A stretch of DNA of 49,553 nt, taken from the NCBI GenBank assembly GCA_046715235.1, contig JBKJZO010000019.1, positions 1 through 49,553 of the forward strand, written 5' to 3'. Both the position numbers and the translations under genes were made by a program. The notes below the pieces were generated by a model. The model saw nothing but the letters and a program-made list of their open reading frames with translations, was not told the DNA's origin and ran no database searches. Positions 1 to 8,530 of the stretch are shown in pieces (the first letter of the stretch is position 1; each line of letters begins with the position of its first letter). Source of the DNA: JBKJZO01 sp046715235 (GTDB lineage: Bacteria > Actinomycetota > Actinomycetes > BP-191).

Positions 1-1
1 C

Positions 2-127
2 AACGGCGAAACCAACCTCGACCGGCTCGGACACGCCTGCCTACCCCACCACCACGACGTCCACGAAGGCCGCATGACCCTGCACCGCAACCCCGACGGC
101 ACCTGGGAAATCCGAAGACCGCCCTAG
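2..127 (+). CDS. C-terminal fragment of an HNH endonuclease-type (DUF222/13E12-like) protein
   Basis: The window opens inside this gene and only the last 41 codons plus TAG are visible. The peptide has the pattern NLDRLGHACLPHHHDVHEG, which matches the HNH nuclease end common in actinobacterial DUF222/13E12-repeat proteins: an Asn-Leu after the loop, a Cys, a HHH cluster and a VHEG close. The family cuts DNA using a metal held by the His and Asn residues, and many copies are of unknown role. It converges on the beta-propeller gene, and the two stop codons are only 4 bp apart. Assignment rests on a short tail, so the N-terminal domain is inferred. Confidence 0.6.
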   Translation, partial: NGETNLDRLGHACLPHHHDVHEGRMTLHRNPDGTWEIRRPP

Positions 128-131
128 TCGG

Positions 132-3100
132 CTAGACGATCTGGACCGACCTTGCCGCCACGTGTGGTGAGGCTGTCACGAGCTGATCGGCTGTCGTTGC
201 GTTGGTGCCGGGGGAGAGCAGCAGATCCGCAGCAGTGATCTGGTTGCTCGCGCTCATCACTACGGCGAGCAGCACGAAGGTCGAGCCCTGCGCTTCTGTG
301 GAGAGGTCGAGGTCGAACGTCACCACCCTCGGGAGGCGCGAATCGACTGGTGCAGCAGGGTTTTTCCAGAGTGAATCGCTCGCCTGCGTCCAGTTGTCCG
401 GCAGTACGCCGGGCGGCGCTGCAGCACCCGCTGCGGTGACGAGCGCCGGCCACACTGTGCCGAGCGGCACGAGGCCGTTCGCCGGCATAGCCTTGCGCAT
501 CAGCACAACGCGCACGTCGGCCGCCGGCTCCGGAGCACTCCAGCGCTGGTGCACCAGCACGTGCACCTTCACTGTTCGCTGGCTGAAGGCGGTGCTCGCG
601 ACCGTGCCGGGGTTGCCCGCGGAGGGCAGCGCGGCGAGCCCGGCTTCCGTCGTCGGGTGGGGCCCCGCGGTGGGTGTCGTGTCGATGACGATGTCGGGGC
701 TGGCGTCCCAGCGCGGCGGCTGCGGCTCGCCGTCGACCGGCGCGCCCGTGAGCGGAGTTGGCAGCCTTCGCCGCGTGTCGCTGTAGTACAGGCGCAGGTA
801 GGTCAGCGGCGCCGTCACGACGTTGGCCAGGTCGGTCTCCCAGACGCCGCGCGACTGCAGTGCCGCACGCAGCAACCGCACGTTGCCGGAGCGGTGGATC
901 GACAGGTCCTGCACCGCAGCCTCGGGCAGCCCGTTCATGAACTGCTCCCAGCCCCACGAGTACGTCGGCAGGCCGGCGCCGTCGACGCCGATTGCGAGGG
1001 TGCCGCGTACGACGCCGACGCTGGTCGCGACGTACACCCTGTTGCGGTCAGCTGGATCGACGACGACACCGAGCGCGGGCGCCGTGATCCGGCTCGTCCG
1101 CGGCGGGGCCGTGCCGGGAATGTTCGGCCAGATGCCGCGCGGGTTGGCCGTGCGCAGCCCGGTAGGCACCCAAGTGTCCGTGCCGTCGAAGAACCACAGC
1201 GTGTCCTGGCGAGCCCCCAGCCCTACGCCGAAGCCGGGTACGCCGACCGTGCTGACGTAGCAGGAGCCCAGTGGCCCGCGGTCGGGGTCGTGCACTGCGA
1301 CGTCGCTGACGTCGCCGGCCGCGTGCAGGAACTTCACCGGGTCGCCGTTGGTGAAGGCGGTCGTCTCGGCGCCGGCGAGCGGGGCTCTGAACAGTTGCGC
1401 CGACTCCTTGGTCCAGGTGTAGGCGCCGGTGCCGGCCACCGGCCGGGTGCCGGTGAGCCAGGCGATCCCGAGGGCGTGCAACACGAGGAGCCGCAGCCGG
1501 CTGTTGCCTCCGGCATCGGCAGGCACAGCGAACTTGACCGCGAGGATGCCCGAGCCGGACGCGCCGGTGCCGGCGTACGTCGAGCTGCACGAGTCGGTGG
1601 AGCCGACCGTGTCGCTGAAGCCGCCCGTGCCGGCAATCGGGTTGATCAGGTCCTGCGCGAGGTCAGGGGTGTCGGCGCCGCGCGGATCGGTGCCGGTCGG
1701 CAAGGTGACCCACGAGCGACCCCAGTCACGGGAGTACCAGACCCGATTGCTGCCGAAGGCAAGATGCGAGTAGCCGCCGTGCAGCACCGCGTCGGCGCCG
1801 CTGTAGAAGAGCGCCGCGTCGTTCTCGATTGTCTCGGACGTGCGCAGCGTCGACCCCTGCGCAACCCGCGCGTTGCGGCGCTTCACCGGATTAACACCGC
1901 CGCCGTCGCTCGTGTACCACGTGGCCTGGATGTACTGGCGGAAGTAGCGGTTGGCGTGGTTGGGGTCGTAGACGGTGCCGCCGCCGTCGCCGGCGAAACT
2001 CTGGCGCCACACGGTGTCGCCGGTGCGCACAGCCGTGCCGTTGTCCTGGAAGCCGGCCGCGACGATACCGGCGTTGGTGGGATGGCTCGCTACGTAGCCA
2101 GGCTCGAGGACGGCGAGTCCCTCGTTCTGCTGGCTGAACGTGCCAGAGTCGCCGTCGTCGTCCGAGCGGAACAGGCCGCCGTCACAGCCGACCCACATGG
2201 TCCGTTTCGTCAGCGAGACTGGCCCGGGCGGGCCGAGGCGCAATACGTGCACGTCAGCGTGGACGCCGTCGCCGATCAGGGTCGGGTTGACGTCGGTCGC
2301 GGTCGTCTCGCACCGATAGATCGCCGCGTTGTAGCCCCCTGCGGTCGATACGTACGAGCCGCCGATGTAGACCCGGCCGGCGACGGTTGGGTGCGTCGTG
2401 ACGCACATGTCGTAGCCGGACTGGTCATGCCCCGTGCCGAACAGGTCCAGCGGAGTTCCGGCGAGCTTGGTGGCCGCCGTCGGCAACGCCGCTATCGCCG
2501 CCGTCGCGTCGACCGACCACAGTTGGGCAGGCGGGTGAGCGCGGACATCGGTGCCTTTGAGACGGCGGCCGAGGACATAGACCTTCGTTCCGTCGGCGCT
2601 TGCGGCGAGAGTGAGCCGAGTGTTGGTCGTCACGGGCCACACGGCCGCCGGGTCGAGGTGTACGTCGGGCAGCGGCACCGACGTGAAGACCAGGCCGGCG
2701 GGGTTGATCGGAGTGGCGGCCGGTCCAGTGAACTCGGTCATCCATAGCGCGCTTGCCTCGACGACCCAGATGCGCACGGTGTTGGCGGCCGGCCTGGTGA
2801 GTACGACGTCGATGGGCACCGTGGCGACCGGCCACGGTGCGAATCGGGCCCACGTGCCGCCCGGCGGGCGGAAGTAGAACCCGTTGCTGGTGGCCGCGAA
2901 CAGCTGGTCCCTGTTGCCGGGATCGCCGACGATGCGGAACACGCTGCGCCGCCGCAACGACTCGACGTTGACGGACGTGTGCTCGCCCAGGACCACCGTC
3001 CATGCGCCGGCGTTGGCCGGACCGGTAGCGGTGAGGAACCCGATGCCCGCCGCGGGGCCTCCGGGGAGCTCGCGGGTACCGCCGGCGTTCATCTCACCGG

Positions 3101-3593
3101 TGCCGACCCACACCTCGTCCTGCGAGCCGTTCGCCGCTAGTCCCCAGATGACGTGTACGGCGCCGCAGGCCAGTGCGGTGGCGAACACGCCGATGTCGGT
3201 GCGGTCAGGTGTCTCCTGCCAGTCGTCGAGCGGGCGCCAGGAGGCGCCGCGGTCGCCTGAGAACCACACCCCGCCGGTGGCGCTCGCGGCGTAGACCCGC
3301 AGCCCGTCGGTCGGCTCGATCGCGATATCGCGGATGCGGCCGGCGACATTGGGGGTGCCCGTCGCCTGGCCGTTCGTCATCACGGACGGGCCGATCGGGA
3401 ACCACAGGTTCTGGTTGCCGACCGGCGCATTCTTCGGCGTGCCGCGGCGTCGACGGCGGCTCGACCTGGCCGTGGGCAGCGCGGCCGCGATCGACTCCGG
3501 GTCCATCTTCGGCCGGAACTGCTGCACGTGGCCGGCCCGCGCAGCCGGGTCGTCCTGGCTGTGCGGCGACCGGGGCCAGTCGTAGCGCGTCAT
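132..3593 (-). CDS. BNR/sortilin-like beta-propeller protein, last gene of the giant-protein operon
   Basis: 1153 residues. I chose the ATG at 3593 because its ATGA overlaps the TGA of the gene before it; an in-frame start 40 codons upstream lies inside that gene. Residues 1-60 are basic and disordered-looking (RSSRRRRRG). Roughly residues 65-900 carry many blade-like repeats with Asp-box or BNR-type signatures, for example GGVWFSGDRGASW, GCDGGLFRSDDDGD and NRVWYSRDWGRSW, as in sialidase, sortilin and YCF48-type propellers. The last 220 residues look like a beta-sandwich. No signal peptide is visible, which is unusual for such folds. Propellers of this kind usually bind protein or sugar ligands; no catalytic residues can be assigned. 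A scaffold or binding role within the operon's assembly is inference. Confidence 0.75.
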   Translation of the reverse strand: MTRYDWPRSPHSQDDPAARAGHVQQFRPKMDPESIAAALPTARSSRRRRRGTPKNAPVGNQNLWFPIGPSVMTNGQATGTPNVAGRIRDIAIEPTDGLRVYAASATGGVWFSGDRGASWRPLDDWQETPDRTDIGVFATALACGAVHVIWGLAANGSQDEVWVGTGEMNAGGTRELPGGPAAGIGFLTATGPANAGAWTVVLGEHTSVNVESLRRRSVFRIVGDPGNRDQLFAATSNGFYFRPPGGTWARFAPWPVATVPIDVVLTRPAANTVRIWVVEASALWMTEFTGPAATPINPAGLVFTSVPLPDVHLDPAAVWPVTTNTRLTLAASADGTKVYVLGRRLKGTDVRAHPPAQLWSVDATAAIAALPTAATKLAGTPLDLFGTGHDQSGYDMCVTTHPTVAGRVYIGGSYVSTAGGYNAAIYRCETTATDVNPTLIGDGVHADVHVLRLGPPGPVSLTKRTMWVGCDGGLFRSDDDGDSGTFSQQNEGLAVLEPGYVASHPTNAGIVAAGFQDNGTAVRTGDTVWRQSFAGDGGGTVYDPNHANRYFRQYIQATWYTSDGGGVNPVKRRNARVAQGSTLRTSETIENDAALFYSGADAVLHGGYSHLAFGSNRVWYSRDWGRSWVTLPTGTDPRGADTPDLAQDLINPIAGTGGFSDTVGSTDSCSSTYAGTGASGSGILAVKFAVPADAGGNSRLRLLVLHALGIAWLTGTRPVAGTGAYTWTKESAQLFRAPLAGAETTAFTNGDPVKFLHAAGDVSDVAVHDPDRGPLGSCYVSTVGVPGFGVGLGARQDTLWFFDGTDTWVPTGLRTANPRGIWPNIPGTAPPRTSRITAPALGVVVDPADRNRVYVATSVGVVRGTLAIGVDGAGLPTYSWGWEQFMNGLPEAAVQDLSIHRSGNVRLLRAALQSRGVWETDLANVVTAPLTYLRLYYSDTRRRLPTPLTGAPVDGEPQPPRWDASPDIVIDTTPTAGPHPTTEAGLAALPSAGNPGTVASTAFSQRTVKVHVLVHQRWSAPEPAADVRVVLMRKAMPANGLVPLGTVWPALVTAAGAAAPPGVLPDNWTQASDSLWKNPAAPVDSRLPRVVTFDLDLSTEAQGSTFVLLAVVMSASNQITAADLLLSPGTNATTADQLVTASPHVAARSVQIV

Positions 3594-6500
3594 GGCGTTG
3601 CGCCTTCCGCCGGCTGATTGGGTGCGATCCTGATCCAGCCTTCCTGCACTTCCGGCGCCGTATCGGGCAGCAACGCCGACTGCGTCGCGGCCAGGATCGG
3701 GTCGTCCTTCCACGTCGTCGGTGTGTCGCGCCGGGTGAACAGCTGCTCGGCCGGGAACGACGCCACCTTGGGCAGCCGCACCTTGTCGGCGTCGATGAGC
3801 AACGGACCAACGCGTAGCGACGGGGCGAGGACGGTGAGTCCCGGCGCGACCCAGTCCCTTGACAGCGTTCGCGACGTGCGCGGCAGGATGCCCGACGTCA
3901 GGTGCACCTTGCCGCCCGGGTGCATGAGCAGCGTGAGCCGCACCGTCTGGCCGGGATGGATCCGTAGTACGCCGGACGCGTCGACGTACGGATGGTCGAT
4001 TGGCACCGGCTGGTCAGGGGGCTGACCTTCGGTCGCCAGCACGCCGCGGCACCGGCCGCTGGGCAGCGCCTGCGCCGCGATCACCCTGTCCACCAGGTGA
4101 AAATGCGTGTAGTCGTCTTCGACGAAGTAGCCGAGCAGGCCGTCGTCGGAGCGGGTGACCTCGCCGAGGCGCACCTCGAGGTTGAGCTGCGCGAGATCGG
4201 CGTACGCCGCCGCGCGGCCGGTGCGCAACGCCCCGTCGGCGTACACGAGTGTTTCGGTGTCTTCCTGTACGTCGAGCGCGAGTCGCGCCGCGACGACGGC
4301 GATCGGCCGGCCGACGAGACCGGCGATGTGTTCGCGCCCGAGCGAACCGAACGGGTCGACGGTCCACAGCGTGGTGTCGATGGCGCGCAGCATCGCCGAC
4401 AGCGCTGATTCCGGTTCCGTCCGGTCGGGGGTGCCCTGCCGCGACGTGGCGTCGGCTGCAACCAGACCCGCGGCGATCCAGCCGACCCGGTGGTTGCGGG
4501 TGTCGGTGTCCTCGGTCGGTCCCGCTCCCGGCGCGACGTCAGTGCGGCCAGGGGCGATCTCCCACGACACGGCGTCGCTGAACGGGTCGTGCAGCAGTTC
4601 ACCCAGCGGGCGGCCCTCTGCGGAGAAGACCTCGAGCGACTCGTCCATGTGGTCGGGCAGCAGGAATCCCGCGATCGGCGTCACTTGCGCCGCAGGGTCG
4701 CTCTGGTCGACGTTCGCCAACGCGGCGTCGGTCGACGTCGAGGTCGCGTCGACGAGGTCGAACCGCCAGCGCGACGCAGCCGTCAGGCGGGGCCGGATGC
4801 GCATCGCCGATGGCGGCGCGGCCGGATCGGTGTCGGCGACACGCGCACTGACGACGACGCGGTTCAACGGCAGGTCGAGCAACCGCCCGAAGGCGTCGAC
4901 GAGGCGGGCCGCGGTGAGGGTCAGCCGGCCAGCCCCGACCAGCCTGGGAAGTGCCAGGGCCAATGCGCGAGTGGTGCCGTCAGGCAGTGCGTCGGCGTCG
5001 CGCTCCACCAGTCCGCGGTCGTAACTCAGGCCGAGGAGTTGCTCGCGGATCCCGTCGATCGCGACGGACATCAGGTCGAGCCGCGAGAGCGAGTCGCGCA
5101 GGCCGGACAACGCGGCCTCCGTCGCCGGCTCTGCCAGCCCGTGCCCGCCGAGGTCACGCGCGCGTTCCTCGGTGAGCCAGCGGTTGATCCCGCCGGCCAG
5201 CGTGGCGGCCGCGCCGGTGACCAGTCCGCTGCGTCCTTGCAGCACCAGGGAATCCGGCATCGTCACCGGGGTGAGCGGGTCGTTGCCCGGGTCGAGGTCG
5301 ATGCTGCCGAGCTCCCAGCCGGTCAGGCCGCCCAGTTCGATCGTGACCTCCCAGTCGCAGAACATCGGCCGCCACGGCTGGCCCCACTGCGTCACGCCCT
5401 CGGGATGACTCCACACCCCGGCCGACAGCGAGCTGCGCGTGAGAGCTTCGGTCGCGCGCTGGCGGCTGGACGCCGAACTGACAGCGGCACCGGTGTAGGA
5501 GCTGAGCCGCTCGTTGTCGGCGGCGTAGTAGGCATACGACAGCGCCGCCTCGGCCCGGAACCGCGACACGATGAACTCCCCGCGGTTGCCGCCCTTGTCG
5601 GCCAGACGGGTGCGCCAGCGGGACAGGTTGGGGTCCTCTGCCAGCGACTCGCGCGCCAACCCGAGCACCTCGTCCGGTACGGCGGCGCTGCCGATCGTGC
5701 TCAGCAGCTCGGCGCCGGTGAGTAGGCCGGTGTGCCCCGGATCGACCTGGTCGGACAGCCGGCAGATCAGCTCGCCGGTCGCTTCCTCGCGCTCGACCGC
5801 GGTCAACGTGCGACCGCCGCCGACGACCGCGAGTACCGGCGCCCCTGGCTGGTGGAACCGCGGCGCCGGGCGCGCGACCTCGCGCACGGTCGCGCCCGCA
5901 GCCGGCGGTACGGCGCCCGGGCGGCTGTCGGTGTCCTGCGCGGATGGGGTCGTGGCTGCGCCGGTGAACGACATCGCCTGCATTGAGTAGGGCCGTTCGA
6001 CCGCGGACCAGAGGACGGTGGCCTCGATCGCCGCTACGTCGATTGGCACCTTGGTTGAGATCTTCTTGCCCGGGCGAAAACCTGAGCCCGGGTCGGTGCC
6101 CGCTGCCGGCTTGTCGACGAAGCGGTCGATTCCCTCGGTGCCACCAGGCAGCGTGCCGAAAGCGCGCGTGTGTTCGTAGGCGTCGATGTCGGCCCACGTG
6201 TCAGTCTGGCGAAGCCGCACCATCAGTCCGGCCGAGAACGCCGCGAGCAGCCGTTCGGCCGCCCGCCTCGCCTCCTCACTCGCCGTCCCAAGTCCGGTGC
6301 CCTCGACCGCCATAGTTGCGGCCACGTCGCTGGTGCTGGCGCCGAGGGCGCTGCGCAGCGCGCTTGCTGCCGGCCGGTTGTCGGGAATGGGTTCGCGTCG
6401 CAGCGGGATGCCGTGGATGCGTCCGTGCAGCAGCGTCGTCCGCGTCGGTGCCGGCGGCAGCGCTGCAGCCGCGACCACCTCCTTCATGAAGCCGCTGATT

Positions 6501-7465
6501 GCGGGCGAGATCATCTCGGCGGCCGATGCGACGCGACCGGCCGCGAATCCGCCGGTCGGTGCCTTGCCGGAGCGCAACGCGATGTCCTGCGAGTAGCGCG
6601 TCACCGACGTCATCCCGAACAGCTGGCTGATCTTGTGCCGGCCGTTGGCTTCGTTGCGCCGCGCGTCGGCGGGACTGGGGTGGTCGGGGTCGTTCCAGCC
6701 GAGTTGGTCGAGCCGCGCGCGGTAGCCGGAGTCGGTGCCGACGCCGTCGAGCGGGTCGTCGGCGCTGTCGGTCCACCAGCCGGCGACGACGTAGGAGATC
6801 GCATCGCCTTCGACCGCCGTACCGGCCAGGTCAGTGAGTGGATCGTGGAACGCGAGCCGGCCCAGCGCGGCGTCGTAACACTGCGCCCACCCCGGGCCGC
6901 CGACCTGCATCGTCAGCTGCTCGCGCGTGACCGCCGTACCCAACGTCTGGGTGTTGGTGGTCACGGCCGGGTAGTCGGGCAGCGGCGTGACGGTCGCGGC
7001 GGTGGCGTCGATCACCCAGCCGGTGACGATCGGGTCGCGCGCGCCTTCGATGACCGCGAGCCGCAGCACGACCCAGCGGTCGGGCAGCGCGGGCAGGTCG
7101 AGGCGGCGGCGGCTCTCGTCGCCTGGCGCGAGCGGGTTGTCGACGAGGGTGCCGTTGCCGAGGGCGGCCGGCGCCGACCACAGCAGGTGTACGCCGGGCG
7201 GGCGCGGGGTGCCGGGGTCGCGGACGTCGAGCGGCGGGATCGCCTCGGTGTCGCGGAACGGCAAGCGCACCATCGTCTCGCCGTCGTTGATGCCGGCCTG
7301 CACGACGAGGGCTTGTACGTCGACGGGCACCAGCAGCCGCGGCTCGCGGATCAGCCTGCGGTCGTAGTTGCGCAGGTCGGCCGACACGGCTTCGAGCGCG
7401 GTCAGCGCCGCCCACCGCGGCGTGCTGGCGGCCCGCAGGATGTGCTCGGGCGAGATTTCAGACAT
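3590..7465 (-). CDS. conserved hypothetical large protein of the giant-protein operon (1291 aa)
   Basis: I do not recognise the family. The protein is long, mixed alpha/beta, rich in Asp, Arg and Ala and poor in Cys, with no signal peptide and no membrane segment. The N-terminal 200 residues are beta-rich (PRLLVPVDVQALVVQAGIND), residues about 290-480 look helical, and the C-terminal 250 residues are again beta-rich (LTLLMHPGGKVHLTSG). The ATG follows a weak GAGG and lies 9 bp after the stop of the 351-residue gene, the only gap in the operon; the 3' end overlaps the propeller gene by 4 bp. I see no nucleotide-binding loop, protease motif or metal-binding cluster. A structural or binding component is a guess based on context. 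Confidence 0.7.
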   Translation of the reverse strand: MSEISPEHILRAASTPRWAALTALEAVSADLRNYDRRLIREPRLLVPVDVQALVVQAGINDGETMVRLPFRDTEAIPPLDVRDPGTPRPPGVHLLWSAPAALGNGTLVDNPLAPGDESRRRLDLPALPDRWVVLRLAVIEGARDPIVTGWVIDATAATVTPLPDYPAVTTNTQTLGTAVTREQLTMQVGGPGWAQCYDAALGRLAFHDPLTDLAGTAVEGDAISYVVAGWWTDSADDPLDGVGTDSGYRARLDQLGWNDPDHPSPADARRNEANGRHKISQLFGMTSVTRYSQDIALRSGKAPTGGFAAGRVASAAEMISPAISGFMKEVVAAAALPPAPTRTTLLHGRIHGIPLRREPIPDNRPAASALRSALGASTSDVAATMAVEGTGLGTASEEARRAAERLLAAFSAGLMVRLRQTDTWADIDAYEHTRAFGTLPGGTEGIDRFVDKPAAGTDPGSGFRPGKKISTKVPIDVAAIEATVLWSAVERPYSMQAMSFTGAATTPSAQDTDSRPGAVPPAAGATVREVARPAPRFHQPGAPVLAVVGGGRTLTAVEREEATGELICRLSDQVDPGHTGLLTGAELLSTIGSAAVPDEVLGLARESLAEDPNLSRWRTRLADKGGNRGEFIVSRFRAEAALSYAYYAADNERLSSYTGAAVSSASSRQRATEALTRSSLSAGVWSHPEGVTQWGQPWRPMFCDWEVTIELGGLTGWELGSIDLDPGNDPLTPVTMPDSLVLQGRSGLVTGAAATLAGGINRWLTEERARDLGGHGLAEPATEAALSGLRDSLSRLDLMSVAIDGIREQLLGLSYDRGLVERDADALPDGTTRALALALPRLVGAGRLTLTAARLVDAFGRLLDLPLNRVVVSARVADTDPAAPPSAMRIRPRLTAASRWRFDLVDATSTSTDAALANVDQSDPAAQVTPIAGFLLPDHMDESLEVFSAEGRPLGELLHDPFSDAVSWEIAPGRTDVAPGAGPTEDTDTRNHRVGWIAAGLVAADATSRQGTPDRTEPESALSAMLRAIDTTLWTVDPFGSLGREHIAGLVGRPIAVVAARLALDVQEDTETLVYADGALRTGRAAAYADLAQLNLEVRLGEVTRSDDGLLGYFVEDDYTHFHLVDRVIAAQALPSGRCRGVLATEGQPPDQPVPIDHPYVDASGVLRIHPGQTVRLTLLMHPGGKVHLTSGILPRTSRTLSRDWVAPGLTVLAPSLRVGPLLIDADKVRLPKVASFPAEQLFTRRDTPTTWKDDPILAATQSALLPDTAPEVQEGWIRIAPNQPAEGATP

Positions 7466-7474
7466 CGGCCGGCC

Positions 7475-8530
7475 TCAGTTCTCGAACATGTTCTTGGCGA
7501 GCTCGAACCTGGTCGCGAGCGCAACCATGTTGATGGTCGGCACGAACGCGTCGGACCCGGGGGCGACTGTCGTGTCGCCGAACACCTGGCGCAGCGGGAA
7601 GTCGAGCATCTGGATCGCGAACTCGGCGGCGTCGATGGTCGCGCCCATGTTCGCCTGGGGTATCGCGAGCAGCGACTCGTTGAGCTTCTTCATGTTGATG
7701 ACGCCCGGCGAGCCGGCACGGAACGGCACGGGCACCGTGCGGTCCTTGCCGCCCGGGAGCTTCAGCGGGCCGTTGTTGGGCTTGGTCACGTCCCGGACCG
7801 TGAGCACGGCGCTCTGCTTGGTCGGGTCGGTGACGGCGTCGAGCCGGATGCCGAACTGGATGCCGCAGCGCGGCTCCTCCAGGTGCACCACCTGCGGCAC
7901 GCCGTCGAAGAGCACGAAGAGCACGGCCGGCGCGAGGCGCTCCATCCGCAGCAACCGCACCCGGTCGGGGCTGGTGTCCATCTCGGGGATCGTCCGGTTG
8001 TCGGGCAGGTTGTCCTTGGCGTACGCGCGGACGTGCAGACCCGGCCACCCCGAGACCAGGCGCGAGCGCAGGACGAAACCGGTGATCGGTCCACCTGCAC
8101 CGATCGGCCGGCCCGCCGCGTCGACGACCGGTGCGTCGGAGTCCTTCATCCGCACCAGGCGCTCGGCCTTGTCGACCTCGTCGCGGATGATCGCGTACAG
8201 CTCCTGCAGCTGGACCCGGTCCGCGGAGTTGACCGTCCCTACGCTGAGCGCGCCCTCGACGAGTGCGTCGGTCGCGTTGCGGTCGAGGTAGAAGAACCGG
8301 ATCGTCTCGGGGGGCGTGAGGTCGGCGTCGGCGACCAGATAGCTGAACGGCACGCCTTCGAGCAGGCGGAGCCGGGCGAGGAAACGCACGATCGGCGCCG
8401 GCACTACGCCGTCAGGGTCGATCTGCTCCTCGACGCCCCCGGGCTTCGGCTGTTGTGCGATCGCCGTCGTCAACGTCAGCTGAGCTTTGCTCAGCGCGGT
8501 CATGTACGACGCTGATGTGAGGTCGGGCAT
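7475..8530 (-). CDS. conserved hypothetical protein with a GVPFSYLV...PPE...FFYLD motif (351 aa)
   Basis: Function unknown. Near residues 55-95 it has a striking motif, GVPFSYLVADADLTPPE, followed closely by IRFFYLDRN and an ALVEGALSVG stretch. I recall this style of motif from unnamed bacterial proteins but cannot give a family name. The middle (about residues 145-215) resembles a surface-exposed beta-domain with a GWPGLHVRAYA segment, and the C-terminus is a helical region ending in FELAKNMFEN. No signal peptide, TM segment or obvious catalytic motif is present. Its ATG sits in an ATGA overlap with the stop of the 667-residue gene, so it is very likely translated by reinitiation with it. 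Confidence 0.72.
   Translation of the reverse strand: MPDLTSASYMTALSKAQLTLTTAIAQQPKPGGVEEQIDPDGVVPAPIVRFLARLRLLEGVPFSYLVADADLTPPETIRFFYLDRNATDALVEGALSVGTVNSADRVQLQELYAIIRDEVDKAERLVRMKDSDAPVVDAAGRPIGAGGPITGFVLRSRLVSGWPGLHVRAYAKDNLPDNRTIPEMDTSPDRVRLLRMERLAPAVLFVLFDGVPQVVHLEEPRCGIQFGIRLDAVTDPTKQSAVLTVRDVTKPNNGPLKLPGGKDRTVPVPFRAGSPGVINMKKLNESLLAIPQANMGATIDAAEFAIQMLDFPLRQVFGDTTVAPGSDAFVPTINMVALATRFELAKNMFEN

Noticed and set aside
549..2747. 732-codon plus-strand frame opposite the beta-propeller gene
   Set aside because: Its composition (Arg, Val and Gly with no domain pattern) is that of a GC-rich shadow; the minus-strand protein has clear repeats.
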